Below are positions 1 to 7,532 of a DNA stretch of 64,000 nucleotides, piece after piece. The stretch spans positions 62,001 to 126,000 of the forward strand of contig NZ_PCOY01000006.1 of assembly GCF_002979475.1 (NCBI RefSeq), written 5' to 3'. Under the pieces are notes generated by a model. The model had not been told where the DNA came from. It did no database searches and saw nothing but the letters and a program-made list of their open reading frames with translations. Numbering within the stretch: position 1 is the first letter of the stretch; each line of letters starts with the position of its first letter. The DNA is from Microbacterium sp. MYb62. Lineage in GTDB: Bacteria; Actinomycetota; Actinomycetes; Actinomycetales; Microbacteriaceae. Position numbers and translations under genes: made by a program.

Positions 1-74
1 CGCCGGAGGCATCGTCGGTAGGATCGATGACGGCTCGGAAACCACGAGTCACCGGCCCCGAGCAGGAGTGTCCC

Positions 75-785
75 ATGAGCGCTGAGCGCGTCGTCCTCGT
101 CACCGGCGGAAACCGCGGTATCGGCCGTGCGATCGCGGAGCGCTTCGTGCGTGACGGCTATCGCGTCGCCGTCACCGCCCGCAGCGGAGAGGGGCCGGAG
201 GGCACGCTGACGGTCCGCGCCGATGTCACGGATGCCGCCGCGCTGGATGCCGCCTTCACCGAGGTCGAGCAGCAGCTCGGGCCGGTGGAGATCGTCGTCG
301 CGAACGCCGGCATCACGAAGGACACGCTGCTGCTGCGCATGAGCGAGGACGACTTCGACAGCGTGGTGGCGACGAACCTCGGCGGCACGTTCCGTGTCGT
401 CAAGCGCGCCTCCAAGGGCATGCTCCGTGCACGCTTCGGCCGCATCATCCTGATCTCCAGCGTCGTCGGTCTGTACGGTTCCGCGGGCCAGGTGAACTAC
501 TCGGCCTCGAAGAGCGCGCTGGTGGGCTTCGCCCGTTCGATCACTCGCGAGCTCGGAGCTCGCGGCATCACGGCGAACGTCGTCGCCCCCGGCTTCATCG
601 AGACCGACATGACGGCGGAGCTCCCCGAAGAGACCCAGAAGCAGTACAAGGCGAGCATCCCCGCCGCACGTTTCGCCACGCCCGACGAGGTCGCCGGTGT
701 CGTGACCTGGCTCGCGGGCGACGATGCCGGCTACATCTCGGGTGCGGTCATCCCCGTCGACGGCGGTCTCGGGATGGGACACTGA
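75..785 (+). CDS. fabG: SDR-family 3-oxoacyl-ACP reductase (FabG-like)
   Basis: Short-chain dehydrogenase that most likely reduces 3-oxoacyl-ACP with NADPH in type II fatty-acid synthesis. Visible features are the Rossmann motif TGGNRGIG at residues 9-16, the NAG motif, a serine in ISSVVG and the catalytic YSASK. The ATG at 75 is chosen over an in-frame ATG at 27 because it has AGGAG at 64-68 and starts directly before the Rossmann strand. About 236 residues, normal for FabG. It is not next to the fab cluster at 13.6-17.1 kb, so another SDR substrate is possible. It converges with the following hydrolase gene. Confidence 0.85.
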   Translation: MSAERVVLVTGGNRGIGRAIAERFVRDGYRVAVTARSGEGPEGTLTVRADVTDAAALDAAFTEVEQQLGPVEIVVANAGITKDTLLLRMSEDDFDSVVATNLGGTFRVVKRASKGMLRARFGRIILISSVVGLYGSAGQVNYSASKSALVGFARSITRELGARGITANVVAPGFIETDMTAELPEETQKQYKASIPAARFATPDEVAGVVTWLAGDDAGYISGAVIPVDGGLGMGH

Positions 786-800
786 CCCCGAGACGCGGTT

Positions 801-1496
801 TCACCGCGTGATCGCCGCGTCGACGAGGGCGGCCAGTCGCTCCGGGACGGAGAACTGAGGCCAGTGGCCGGAGCCGATCCTGACGACCTCCGCATCGCGG
901 ATCGCTCGATACTCGTCGGCGTAGGCGCCCCACTGATCGATCATCCCCTCGAAGGTCTGCTGATCGAGGCCGCCCATCAACAGGGTCACCGGAACCCGGT
1001 GCCGTGCCGGATTCTCGAGCGCGATGCCGTCGGTCGGGACACGCGCAGGGACGCTGCGGGTGAGCGGTGCCGTGCGCGCTCGCGTCGCGTCGTCGAGATC
1101 GCTCACGTCTTCGTCCGGGAAGAAGTCCCACCCCGGGAACGGCACGACCCCGTCGACGATGTCGAACTCGCTGATGCCGTTTCCGGGAGGCGGCGGCACG
1201 GTGTCGACGAAGATGACGCGGCTCACCCGCTCGGGGCGTGCATCCGCGACGCCCCAGGCGACGTTCCCGCCGCCGCTGTGCCCGACCACGACGACGTCTC
1301 CTGAGACGGCGTCGACCGCGGCCGTGGCCGTGGCGACCCAGTCGGCGATGCCGATCTCCGACGAGACCGACGCCGGCTGACCGAATCCGGGGAGTGTGAG
1401 GGGATGCACGCGATGTCCGGCCGCTTCGAGCCCGGGGATCACGTCTTCCCAGCTGGAGGCGTCGAGCCAGAGTCCCGGGATGAGGATGATGTCCAT
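801..1496 (-). CDS. alpha/beta-fold hydrolase
   Basis: A 231-residue alpha/beta hydrolase of unknown substrate. The N-terminus (MDIILIPGLWLDASSWEDV) gives the usual oxyanion-hole loop. GHSGGG holds the nucleophile serine, a late aspartate follows in LMGGLDQ, and the catalytic histidine lies in GSGHWPQ. No signal peptide, so probably cytoplasmic. The start codon lies 6 nt from a TAGCGT hexamer, so the mRNA is probably leaderless. Esterase or lactonase activity cannot be separated from sequence alone. Confidence 0.8.
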   Translation of the reverse strand: MDIILIPGLWLDASSWEDVIPGLEAAGHRVHPLTLPGFGQPASVSSEIGIADWVATATAAVDAVSGDVVVVGHSGGGNVAWGVADARPERVSRVIFVDTVPPPPGNGISEFDIVDGVVPFPGWDFFPDEDVSDLDDATRARTAPLTRSVPARVPTDGIALENPARHRVPVTLLMGGLDQQTFEGMIDQWGAYADEYRAIRDAEVVRIGSGHWPQFSVPERLAALVDAAITR

Positions 1497-1502
1497 GAGC
1501 CG

Positions 1503-1508
1503 ACGCTA
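1503..1508 (-). promoter_or_regulatory. -10 element of the alpha/beta hydrolase gene, leaderless
   Basis: TAGCGT on the minus strand ends 6 nt before the ATG at 1496, placing the transcription start at or next to the start codon. No Shine-Dalgarno sequence is present. Confidence 0.5.
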
Positions 1509-1540
1509 GCGGTGACCGTGGACATTCTCCACGGGTCTTC

Positions 1541-2176
1541 CTACGGCAGCAGAGCGATGACCTCGGACAGGTCCTGCGGGCCGATGACGAGACTGGCGGC
1601 GGCTCGTACCGCCGGCTTCGCATTGAACGCGAGGCCGAGGCCCGCGACCGCCATCATCGGCAGATCGTTCGCGCCGTCGCCGATCGCGATGGTCGCGTGC
1701 GGCGCGACGCCGAGCTCGACGGCCCACTCCTGCAGCGAGGTCGCCTTCGCCGCCGCGTCGACGATGTCGCCGTCGACGCGCCCCGAGAGCTCGCCACCCA
1801 CGACCTCGAGGCGGTTCGCGCGCCAACGATCGACGCCGAGTCCGGGGGCGACGCCGTCGAGGATCTCGTGGAAGCCGCCGGAGACGACGCCGACGACACC
1901 GCCGCGGTCGTGGATCGCCGCGGTGAGCTCCTGCACTCCGGGGGTCGGCTCGATCCGCGCGCGCACGCGCTCGAACGCCTCGACGGGCACTCCCTCGAGG
2001 GCTGCGACCCGCGAGCGCAGGCTCGCGGCGAAGTCGAGCTCGCCGCGCATCGCCGCCTCCGTCGTCGCCTGCACCTCGGGACGGCGCCCCGCCTCGTCGG
2101 CGAGCAGCTCGATCACCTCGTTGCGGATGAGGGTGGAATCGGCATCGAGGACGACGAGGAAGCGCGTGGCGGTCAC
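1541..2176 (-). CDS. serB: phosphoserine phosphatase
   Basis: HAD-superfamily hydrolase that removes phosphate from O-phosphoserine, the last step of serine synthesis. The nucleophile motif DADST is near residue 10, SGGF follows mid-protein, and GDGANDLPMM is motif IV; 211 residues, a short SerB without an ACT domain. The GTG at 2176 is chosen because upstream residues would only be antisense of glgC, and because TAGGCT lies 7 nt before it. It is downstream of glgC on the same strand but has its own -10. Confidence 0.87.
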   Translation of the reverse strand: MTATRFLVVLDADSTLIRNEVIELLADEAGRRPEVQATTEAAMRGELDFAASLRSRVAALEGVPVEAFERVRARIEPTPGVQELTAAIHDRGGVVGVVSGGFHEILDGVAPGLGVDRWRANRLEVVGGELSGRVDGDIVDAAAKATSLQEWAVELGVAPHATIAIGDGANDLPMMAVAGLGLAFNAKPAVRAAASLVIGPQDLSEVIALLP

Positions 2177-2183
2177 ACCGTCG

Positions 2184-2189
2184 AGCCTA
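2184..2189 (-). promoter_or_regulatory. -10 element of serB, leaderless
   Basis: TAGGCT on the minus strand, 7 nt before the GTG at 2176; it supports that start and an independent transcript for serB. Confidence 0.5.
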
Positions 2190-2226
2190 GCGATCCGGCG
2201 CACGCCCGCCGTGCCACGTGACGCGC

Positions 2227-3468
2227 TCAGCGCTCGATGAAGACGCCCTTGCCTACGACGGTGATCCCGGACTCGGTCACGGTGAAGCCCCGTTCCAGGT
2301 CGCGTTCGCGGTCGACGCCGACGGTCGCGCCGTCGGCCAGCACGACGTTCTTGTCGAGGATCGCGCGATGCACGCGCGCGCCCTGACCCACGTGGACATG
2401 ATCGAACACGACCGAGTCGGTGATGGTCGAACCGCCTCCGGCGAGCGTCCACGGTCCGACCACGCTGCGCTCCAGGTGCGTGCCGGAGAGCACGGAACCG
2501 AGCGAGACGATCGAATCGATGGCGTTGCCGATCCGACCGACCGAGTCGCGGACGAACTTCGCGGGCGGGGAGTTGACCGCCTGCGAATGGATCGGCCACT
2601 CCATGTTGTAGAGGTTGAAGATCGGCAGTGTCGAGATCAGGTCGCGGTGCGCGTCGTAGAAGGAGTCGATCGTCCCCACGTCACGCCAGTACGACCGGTC
2701 GCGCGGGGAGGACCCGGGGACCTCGTTCTGCTTCATGTCGTAGTAGCCCGCCTCGCCGCGCTCGACGAAGTAGGGAACGATGTCGCCGCCCATGTCGTGC
2801 CCGGACACCGGCGACTCCCCGTCGGCCTCGACAGCGGCGATCAGCGCGTCCGCGTCGAAGATGTAGTTGCCCATCGAGGCGAGAACCTCGTGGGGCGAGT
2901 CCTCGAGCCCGGCGATGTCGGTCGGCTTCTCCAGGAACTGCTTGATCCGTCCGGATTCCGCATCGGCGTCGATCACCCCGAACTGCGAGGCCAGGGCGAG
3001 CGGCTGGCGGATCCCGGCGACCGTCGCCTTCGCGCCGGACTCGATGTGCGCTTCGAGCATCTGACGGAAGTCCATCCGGTAGACGTGGTCGGCGCCGATC
3101 ACGACGACGATGTCGGGCTTCTCGTCGTTGATGAGGTTCATGCTCTGCAGGATCGCGTCTGCCGAGCCGGAGAACCACCGCTTGCCCAGACGCTGCTGCG
3201 CGGGCACGGAGGTCACGTACGAGTCCAGGAGGGCGGACATGCGCCAGGTCTGCGAGATGTGTCGATCGAGGCTGTGCGACTTGTACTGCGTGAGCACCAC
3301 GATCTGGCGCAGCCCGGAGTTGATGAGGTTGGAGATCGCGAAATCGATGAGTCTGTACTGTCCGCCGAACGGCACTGCCGGTTTCGCCCTGTCGGCCGTG
3401 AGAGGCATGAGTCGCTTGCCCTCGCCGCCGGCGAGGATGATCCCGAAGACCTTCTTTGGAGCGGACAT
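2227..3468 (-). CDS. glgC: glucose-1-phosphate adenylyltransferase
   Basis: ADP-glucose pyrophosphorylase: makes ADP-glucose from ATP and glucose-1-phosphate for glycogen synthesis. The nucleotidyltransferase signature [11 protein letters not shown] is at residues 14-24, HVYRMDF (metal and catalytic region) follows, and the C-terminal third is the left-handed beta-helix regulatory domain. 413 residues, full length. Divergent from glgA with only 46 bp between the start codons, so the pair shares one control region. Confidence 0.95.
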   Translation of the reverse strand: MSAPKKVFGIILAGGEGKRLMPLTADRAKPAVPFGGQYRLIDFAISNLINSGLRQIVVLTQYKSHSLDRHISQTWRMSALLDSYVTSVPAQQRLGKRWFSGSADAILQSMNLINDEKPDIVVVIGADHVYRMDFRQMLEAHIESGAKATVAGIRQPLALASQFGVIDADAESGRIKQFLEKPTDIAGLEDSPHEVLASMGNYIFDADALIAAVEADGESPVSGHDMGGDIVPYFVERGEAGYYDMKQNEVPGSSPRDRSYWRDVGTIDSFYDAHRDLISTLPIFNLYNMEWPIHSQAVNSPPAKFVRDSVGRIGNAIDSIVSLGSVLSGTHLERSVVGPWTLAGGGSTITDSVVFDHVHVGQGARVHRAILDKNVVLADGATVGVDRERDLERGFTVTESGITVVGKGVFIER

Positions 3469-3474
3469 GGCTCC

Positions 3475-3480
3475 ACCATA
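3475..3480 (-). promoter_or_regulatory. -10 element of glgC, leaderless
   Basis: TATGGT on the minus strand ends 6 nt before the glgC ATG. It lies 22 bp from the opposite-facing glgA -10, so the two promoters overlap back to back. Confidence 0.45.
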
Positions 3481-3502
3481 GATGCCTTCGTCCTCGCTGT
3501 AC

Positions 3503-3508
3503 TAGCGT
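3503..3508 (+). promoter_or_regulatory. -10 element of glgA, leaderless
   Basis: TAGCGT ends 6 nt before the glgA ATG at 3515; no Shine-Dalgarno sequence fits in between. Confidence 0.5.
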
Positions 3509-3514
3509 TCAGAC

Positions 3515-4699
3515 ATGCGAGTTGAAATGATCACGAAGGAGTATCCGCCGGAGGTGTACGGCGGTGCCGGCGTGCACGTCGCCGAGCTCGTCGCAGCCCT
3601 CAGGGAGCACGTCGACGTGCGGGTCCGCGCGTTCGGATCGCCTCGCGACGAGGCTGACACGTTCGCCTATCGCGCCCCTTCCGAGCTGGCAGGAGCGAAC
3701 GCGGCATTGCAGACGCTGGGCACGGATCTCGAGATCGTCTCGGCCATCGCCGAGGCCGATGTCGTGCACAGCCACACCTGGTACGCGAACTTCGCCGGCC
3801 ACCTCGCCTCGCAGCTGCACGGCATCCCGCACGTGCTCACCGCGCACAGCCTCGAGCCGCTTCGCCCCTGGAAAGCGGAGCAGCTCGGGGGAGGGTATGC
3901 GATCTCGAGCGGCATCGAGCGGCTCGCATACGAGAACGCGGCGGCAGTGATCGCGGTGAGCGCCGGGATGCGGGCCGACATCCTGCGCAGCTACCCGCAG
4001 GTCGATCCGGACAGGGTGCGCGTGATCCACAACGGCATCGACGTCGAGCGCTGGCGCCCCGTGCAGGATGCGGCCTTCGTGCAGTCGATAGGTATGGACC
4101 CGGCACGTCCCTCCGTCGTGTTCGTCGGACGCATCACCAGGCAGAAGGGGCTGCCGTATCTGCTGCAGGCGGCACGACTGCTCCCGCCGGAGGTGCAGCT
4201 CGTGCTGTGTGCCGGAGCACCGGACACGCCGGAGATCATGGCCGAGGTGCAGGAGGGCGTACGGCTGCTCCAGCAGAGCCGGGACGGCGTGATCTGGATC
4301 GAGCGGATGCTGCCGCGTGATGAACTGTCGGCGATCCTCACGGCGGCGACGACCTTCGTGTGCCCGTCGATCTACGAGCCGCTGGGCATCGTGAACCTCG
4401 AGGCGATGGCATGCGGAGCGGCTGTCGTCGGAACCGCGACCGGCGGGATCCCGGAGGTCGTCGCCGACGGGATCACCGGACGTCTCGTGCCGATCGAGCA
4501 ACTGCAGGACGGCACCGGCACGCCCGTCGACCCGGAGCGCTACGTGGATGACCTCGCCGCGGTGCTCACCGAGGTGGCCATGGATCCGGAACGGGCGCGC
4601 GCCTACGGTGAGGCCGGACGCGAACGCGCACGCGACGAGTTCAGTTGGGCGGCGATCGCCGAGACGACGCGCGCGCTCTACGCGGAGCTGACCGCCTGA
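3515..4699 (+). CDS. glgA: glycogen synthase, GT4 type
   Basis: Glycosyltransferase of the actinobacterial GlgA/GlgM group, transferring glucose from ADP-glucose to glycogen or to maltose-1-phosphate. It starts MRVEMITKEYPPEVYGGAG, the conserved donor and acceptor loop, and has VFVGRITRQKG at the start of the second Rossmann domain and a SIYEPLGIVNLEAMA EX7E motif. 394 residues, the length of the GT4 form and shorter than the GT5 enzyme of enterics. Pairing with glgC supports the role. Synthase and maltosyltransferase roles cannot be separated here. Confidence 0.9.
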   Translation: MRVEMITKEYPPEVYGGAGVHVAELVAALREHVDVRVRAFGSPRDEADTFAYRAPSELAGANAALQTLGTDLEIVSAIAEADVVHSHTWYANFAGHLASQLHGIPHVLTAHSLEPLRPWKAEQLGGGYAISSGIERLAYENAAAVIAVSAGMRADILRSYPQVDPDRVRVIHNGIDVERWRPVQDAAFVQSIGMDPARPSVVFVGRITRQKGLPYLLQAARLLPPEVQLVLCAGAPDTPEIMAEVQEGVRLLQQSRDGVIWIERMLPRDELSAILTAATTFVCPSIYEPLGIVNLEAMACGAAVVGTATGGIPEVVADGITGRLVPIEQLQDGTGTPVDPERYVDDLAAVLTEVAMDPERARAYGEAGRERARDEFSWAAIAETTRALYAELTA

Positions 4700-4704
4700 G
4701 CCGA

Positions 4705-4710
4705 TAGGCT
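4705..4710 (+). promoter_or_regulatory. -10 element of the ABC ATPase gene, leaderless
   Basis: TAGGCT ends 6 nt before the ATG at 4717, within 11 nt of the glgA stop codon. Confidence 0.5.
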
Positions 4711-4716
4711 GGGAGC

Positions 4717-5502
4717 ATGCCGAGTGCTCTGGAATTCACCGACGTCGTCGTGCGCCGTGAGGGGCGCAACATCCTCGATCACGTGTCCTGGGGGGTCGAT
4801 GACGACCAGCGATGGGTGATCCTCGGCCCGAACGGCGCGGGCAAGACGACACTCCTGCAGCTCGCGGACACGCTCATGCACCCGACCTCGGGGACGGTGA
4901 CCGTGCTGGGGGAGACCCTGGGGCGCACCGACGTGTTCGAGGTGCGCCCGCGCATCGGCTTCGCCTCCTCGGCGATGGCCAAGCGCGTCCCCCGCGACGA
5001 GACGGTCCTCAACACCGTGCTGACCGCCGCCTACTCCGTTCTCGGACGCTGGAACGAGAACTACGAGGACATCGACGAGCGCCGCGCGCTCCGGGTTCTC
5101 GGCGACTGGCGCCTCGACCACCTGGCCGACCGCACTTTCGGAACGCTCAGCGACGGCGAGCAGAAGCGGGTCCAGATCGCGCGAGCCGTGATGACCGACC
5201 CGGAGCTCCTGCTGCTCGATGAGCCGACGGCCTCGCTCGACCTCGGCTCCCGTGAGGAGCTGCTCGCGCTCCTCAGCGGGTACGCGTCCTCGCCGACCAC
5301 CCCGGCCATGCTGATGGTCACGCACCACGTCGAAGAGATCCCCGTGGGGTTCACTCACGTCATGCTGATCCGTGACGGTGCCGTCGTCGCTGCAGGCCCG
5401 ATCGCCGAGACGCTCACAGCCGAGACGCTCACCGACACGTTCGGCATGCCGATCGTGCTCAGCAGCGAAGACGGCCGCTACGCCGCCCGCGCAGCAGCCT
5501 GA
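4717..5502 (+). CDS. ABC transporter ATP-binding protein
   Basis: A 261-residue ABC ATPase. Walker A is GPNGAGKT, Walker B is [14 protein letters not shown], and the switch histidine is in VTHHVEEI. The signature is LSDGEQKR instead of LSGGQ, a form seen in stand-alone YlmA-like ATPases. No permease or binding-protein gene lies beside it, so it may serve a distant partner or act outside transport. It follows glgA by 17 bp but has its own leaderless -10. Confidence 0.85.
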   Translation: MPSALEFTDVVVRREGRNILDHVSWGVDDDQRWVILGPNGAGKTTLLQLADTLMHPTSGTVTVLGETLGRTDVFEVRPRIGFASSAMAKRVPRDETVLNTVLTAAYSVLGRWNENYEDIDERRALRVLGDWRLDHLADRTFGTLSDGEQKRVQIARAVMTDPELLLLDEPTASLDLGSREELLALLSGYASSPTTPAMLMVTHHVEEIPVGFTHVMLIRDGAVVAAGPIAETLTAETLTDTFGMPIVLSSEDGRYAARAAA

Positions 5503-5510
5503 CCAGCGTC

Positions 5511-5519
5511 TGATAGAAT
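5511..5519 (+). promoter_or_regulatory. extended -10 promoter of rpmE2
   Basis: TGATAGAAT is an extended -10 (TGn plus TAGAAT) about 75 nt upstream of the rpmE2 ATG, giving a leader of roughly 70 nt. No good -35 hexamer is visible at 17 bp. Confidence 0.4.
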
Positions 5520-5593
5520 CGATCCTTGGTGCTCACTGCACCGCAGACTTCCCTCGTCCCTGGCACAATCCAGGGCAGCAACTAAGGAATCCC

Positions 5594-5851
5594 ATGAAGA
5601 CTGACATTCACCCCGAGTACAAGGCAGTCGTGTTCCGCGACCTCGGCTCGGGCGAGACGTTCCTCACCCGTTCGACCGTGACCGGCGACAAGACCATCGA
5701 ACTGGACGGCGTGGAGTACCCCGTCATCGACGTCGAGATCTCGTCGGCTTCGCACCCGTTCTACACGGGCAAGCAGCGCATCATGGACTCGGCCGGCCGC
5801 GTCGAGAAGTTCAACCAGCGCTTCAAGGGCTTCGGCGGCTCGTCCAAGTAA
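5594..5851 (+). CDS. rpmE2: 50S ribosomal protein L31, type B
   Basis: An 85-residue ribosomal protein L31 of type B. It starts [16 protein letters not shown] and has the conserved HPFYTGKQ block near residue 54. It lacks the CxxC zinc ligands of the C+ form, so this is the zinc-independent paralogue that often replaces the zinc form under zinc starvation. The ATG at 5594 is preceded by TAAGGAAT at 5584-5591. No Zur box is recognised in the leader. A strong terminator follows at once. Confidence 0.95.
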   Translation: MKTDIHPEYKAVVFRDLGSGETFLTRSTVTGDKTIELDGVEYPVIDVEISSASHPFYTGKQRIMDSAGRVEKFNQRFKGFGGSSK

Positions 5852-5861
5852 CGACTGCCAT

Positions 5862-5903
5862 CGACGAAGGCCCCACGCTCCGCGGAGCGTGGGGCCTTCG
5901 TCG
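5862..5903. terminator. intrinsic terminator after rpmE2
   Basis: A perfect 42-nt palindrome of two 21-nt arms with no separate loop, GC-rich and ending TTCGTCG rather than in a T-tract. It sits between convergent genes and can work in both directions. Confidence 0.75.
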
Positions 5904-5944
5904 TACCCGGCGCTGCGTTTCGTGACGGGCGCTATGCCGATGCC

Positions 5945-6226
5945 TCAGATCTCGAGCCGGATCCGGCCGTCGTCGATCGCGTCCGGAGGATCGCCGGGTG
6001 ATGGCGACGGCGCGGTCCGTTGCGTCTGACGGTCGCGCTCCATACCCGCGTCGTGCGCGGTCGGCGACCAGACGGCATCGAACGCGCCGCCGAGTCCAGC
6101 ACCGCCGGTCTCGTACTTCTTCTCGATGGGGACCTTCGAGAACCCGAAGGCGATCATGACGATCGCGGCGGAGACGAGGAGCAGGAGCACACCGACCGTC
6201 ACGATCACACCCACGCCCTCTTCCAT
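5945..6226 (-). CDS. small single-pass membrane protein, unknown function
   Basis: A 93-residue protein not matched to a named family. Residues 5-29 form one hydrophobic helix (VGVIVTVGVLLLLVSAAIVM), followed by a positively charged SKVPIEKKYE and a polar, proline-rich tail. The ATG at 6226 is chosen because the helix starts directly after it and TACCCT lies 7 nt upstream; longer starts would add arginine-rich antisense sequence. Topology and partner are unknown. Confidence 0.65.
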   Translation of the reverse strand: MEEGVGVIVTVGVLLLLVSAAIVMIAFGFSKVPIEKKYETGGAGLGGAFDAVWSPTAHDAGMERDRQTQRTAPSPSPGDPPDAIDDGRIRLEI

Positions 6227-6233
6227 GCCCTCC

Positions 6234-6239
6234 AGGGTA
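6234..6239 (-). promoter_or_regulatory. -10 element of the small membrane protein gene, leaderless
   Basis: TACCCT on the minus strand, 7 nt before the ATG at 6226. Confidence 0.4.
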
Positions 6240-6282
6240 GGCGGCGGGTGGGCCGAGGGCATCCTCCTTTCGGGGGATCCTC

Positions 6283-7530
6283 TCAGCGGACGCGACGTCC
6301 GTGCGCCAGATCGATCAGACGCGAGAGCACCGGTCCCGAGCGCAGCCCGTTGTGCTCGTGCTCGCTCGTCTGCCAGAGCTGCACGCCCGGGAGGAGCTTC
6401 GCGGTCTCGAGCGAGAACTCGTAGGGCACGTACACGTCGTTCACGTAGACCGCCGCCGCGCCGGTCGCTCCCGACGCGGCGATCGCTGCCGCATCGTAGA
6501 TCTGCGGCCACTCGAACTCGGCGAGGGCGAGGGCGACGTCGCGCCAGGGGCGGAAGGCCGGCACGGTCTCGGTCCAGTCGCGCCGGATGTGCTCGCCGGT
6601 GAAGAGCGTGGGGTCCTCGCGGAAATCGGTCGGCTCCGTGCGCTCGGCGGACCACCGGGTGGCATGCCCGTCGGCGTAGCTGGACTCGTGGAAGGCGAAG
6701 TACAGCGGGTTCCGACCGTCGAAAGGCATCGCGTGCATCAGGTCGTAGCGGAAGGCATTCGAGGAGGGATCACGCTCCAGGAGGGACCACACGGCCTGCC
6801 AGCCGTCGTCGGTGCCGAGGGCCGAGCCCATCGATCGCAACCGTGAGCGCGAGACGATCTCGCCGTCGGGAAGGACGATGTCGCCGGCATCCGCGAGATC
6901 GACCAGGCGCCGCATCGCGTCCCGGTGCTCAGGGAAGCGCCGGTAGTACCGCTCGGAGGCCGAGCGCATCTTGTCGTAGCAGAGCGCGTAGACGTCGTCG
7001 GGGTGGCGTCCGACGGCGCTCAGGCCGCCCGTGATGAACACGTCCTCGAGAGATGCCGCATCGGTCGTCAGATAGGCCAGGGTCGTGAAACCGCCGAACG
7101 ACTGTCCGAGGACGCTCCAGGTGGCGGCGCCCAGGTGCTCGCGCATCGCCTCGCAGTCGCGCACGATCGCATCAGCGCGCAGATGGGTCAGGTGCTCGGC
7201 CACGGCCTCGGTCCCGCGTGCGAGATCCTGATCGCCGACCGGCGTGGAGAGCCCGGTGCCGCGCTGGTCGAGGAGCACCAGGCGATAGTGCGCGAGTGCC
7301 TCATCCAGCCAGGCCGGTGACGTCGACGAGTGGAACGGGCGCGGAGCCTCATGCCCGGGACCGCCCTGCAGGAAGACCAGGTAGGGGAGCGACTCCCCAC
7401 CTTCGCGGGTGACGACGCGCGCGAAGATGTCGATCGTGCGGGTGTCGGACGGGTCGCCCCAGACCAGAGGGACGGTGAGCGTGTGCTCTTCGACGGTGAG
7501 ATCCAGCAGCTGACGGATGACGGTGCTCAT
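6283..7530 (-). CDS. proline iminopeptidase-like alpha/beta hydrolase (S33)
   Basis: A serine peptidase-like alpha/beta hydrolase of about 415 residues that may remove N-terminal proline from peptides. The LVFLQGGPGHE oxyanion loop and LLDQRGTGLS are typical of the PIP family, and GQSFGG holds the nucleophile. The catalytic His is in the late EHEHNGLR segment. The ATG at 7530 is preferred; an in-frame GTG at 7536 would overlap the end of the upstream DUF262 gene. The two genes are nearly fused, so they are probably co-transcribed. Confidence 0.85.
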   Translation of the reverse strand: MSTVIRQLLDLTVEEHTLTVPLVWGDPSDTRTIDIFARVVTREGGESLPYLVFLQGGPGHEAPRPFHSSTSPAWLDEALAHYRLVLLDQRGTGLSTPVGDQDLARGTEAVAEHLTHLRADAIVRDCEAMREHLGAATWSVLGQSFGGFTTLAYLTTDAASLEDVFITGGLSAVGRHPDDVYALCYDKMRSASERYYRRFPEHRDAMRRLVDLADAGDIVLPDGEIVSRSRLRSMGSALGTDDGWQAVWSLLERDPSSNAFRYDLMHAMPFDGRNPLYFAFHESSYADGHATRWSAERTEPTDFREDPTLFTGEHIRRDWTETVPAFRPWRDVALALAEFEWPQIYDAAAIAASGATGAAAVYVNDVYVPYEFSLETAKLLPGVQLWQTSEHEHNGLRSGPVLSRLIDLAHGRRVR

Positions 7531-7532
7531 GT

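Noticed and set aside
27..74. The ATG at 27 as the fabG start
   Set aside because: It has no ribosome binding site and would add 16 unconserved residues; AGGAG at 64-68 points to the ATG at 75.
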